The notes below the pieces were generated by a model. The model saw only the letters and a list, made by a program, of their open reading frames with translations, had not been told where the DNA came from and made no database searches. 5,645 nt of DNA, from the NCBI GenBank assembly GCA_017547265.1, contig JAFYQC010000175.1, forward strand, positions 1 through 5,645. The letters are read 5' to 3'. Each line of letters opens with the position of its first letter. Positions within the stretch are counted from its first letter, which is position 1. The translations under genes were made by a program, and so were the position numbers. This DNA comes from Kiritimatiellia bacterium. GTDB lineage: Bacteria > Verrucomicrobiota > Kiritimatiellia > RFP12 > UBA1067. Shown here piece after piece: positions 5,618 through 5,645 of the stretch.

Positions 5618-5645
5618 ATGTTCATAACCTGTTGGACACGGCGGA
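5618..5645 (+). CDS. Possible start of a divergent gene, cut by the window edge
   Basis: AAGGAGG at 5606-5612 is an excellent Shine-Dalgarno, 5 bases before an ATG at 5618-5620. The frame then reads MFITCWTRR and is open to the end of the window. Only nine residues are visible, so no function can be given. The Shine-Dalgarno lies in a longer purine-rich tract and may be fortuitous. No good promoter is apparent upstream (a weak TTGTCC-16-TATCGG at about 5541-5568 at best). An ATG at 5589 in the same tract closes after a few codons. Confidence 0.25.

Overview
The window is a GC-rich bacterial chromosome segment. All confidently identified genes lie on the minus strand, so transcription runs from high to low coordinates. 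In that order they are: topA (DNA topoisomerase I), a XerC/D-type tyrosine recombinase overlapping the topA 3' end, infC (translation initiation factor IF3), pssA (phosphatidylserine synthase), and the 5' end of a gene for an exported protein that runs off the left edge. No mobile element, CRISPR array, tRNA or rRNA was recognised. A class II PssA together with a signal-peptide-bearing, glycine/aromatic-rich exported protein suggests a Gram-negative-type bacterium, possibly of the Planctomycetes-Verrucomicrobia-Chlamydiae group (Kiritimatiellae-like). That placement is an impression from sequence style, not a demonstrated assignment.

Region by region. 5276-5645 is intergenic and leader sequence. 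It holds a good sigma70-like topA promoter (exact TTGACA), a stretch with stable hairpins but no convincing gene, and at the right edge a purine-rich tract ending in a strong Shine-Dalgarno and a possible plus-strand start codon. 2705-5275 is topA, whose catalytic core is orthodox but whose C-terminus is not. In place of Cys4 zinc ribbons it carries three divergent copies of a module of about 70 residues. 1789-2721 is the xer gene, overlapping topA by 17 bases and probably translationally coupled to it. 1745-1788 is a short gap with an extended -10 promoter and a strong Shine-Dalgarno. 1163-1744 is infC, whose sequence requires a non-AUG start, almost certainly AUC. 295-1152 is pssA, 10 bases after infC. 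1-253 encodes the exported protein.

Functionally the window splits into a chromosome topology and segregation pair (topA-xer, a pairing also seen in other bacteria) and a translation/membrane lipid pair (infC-pssA). The usual infC-rpmI-rplT order is not present here. The observations most worth checking are the zinc-ribbon-free, repeat-bearing TopA C-terminus and the AUC-initiated infC.
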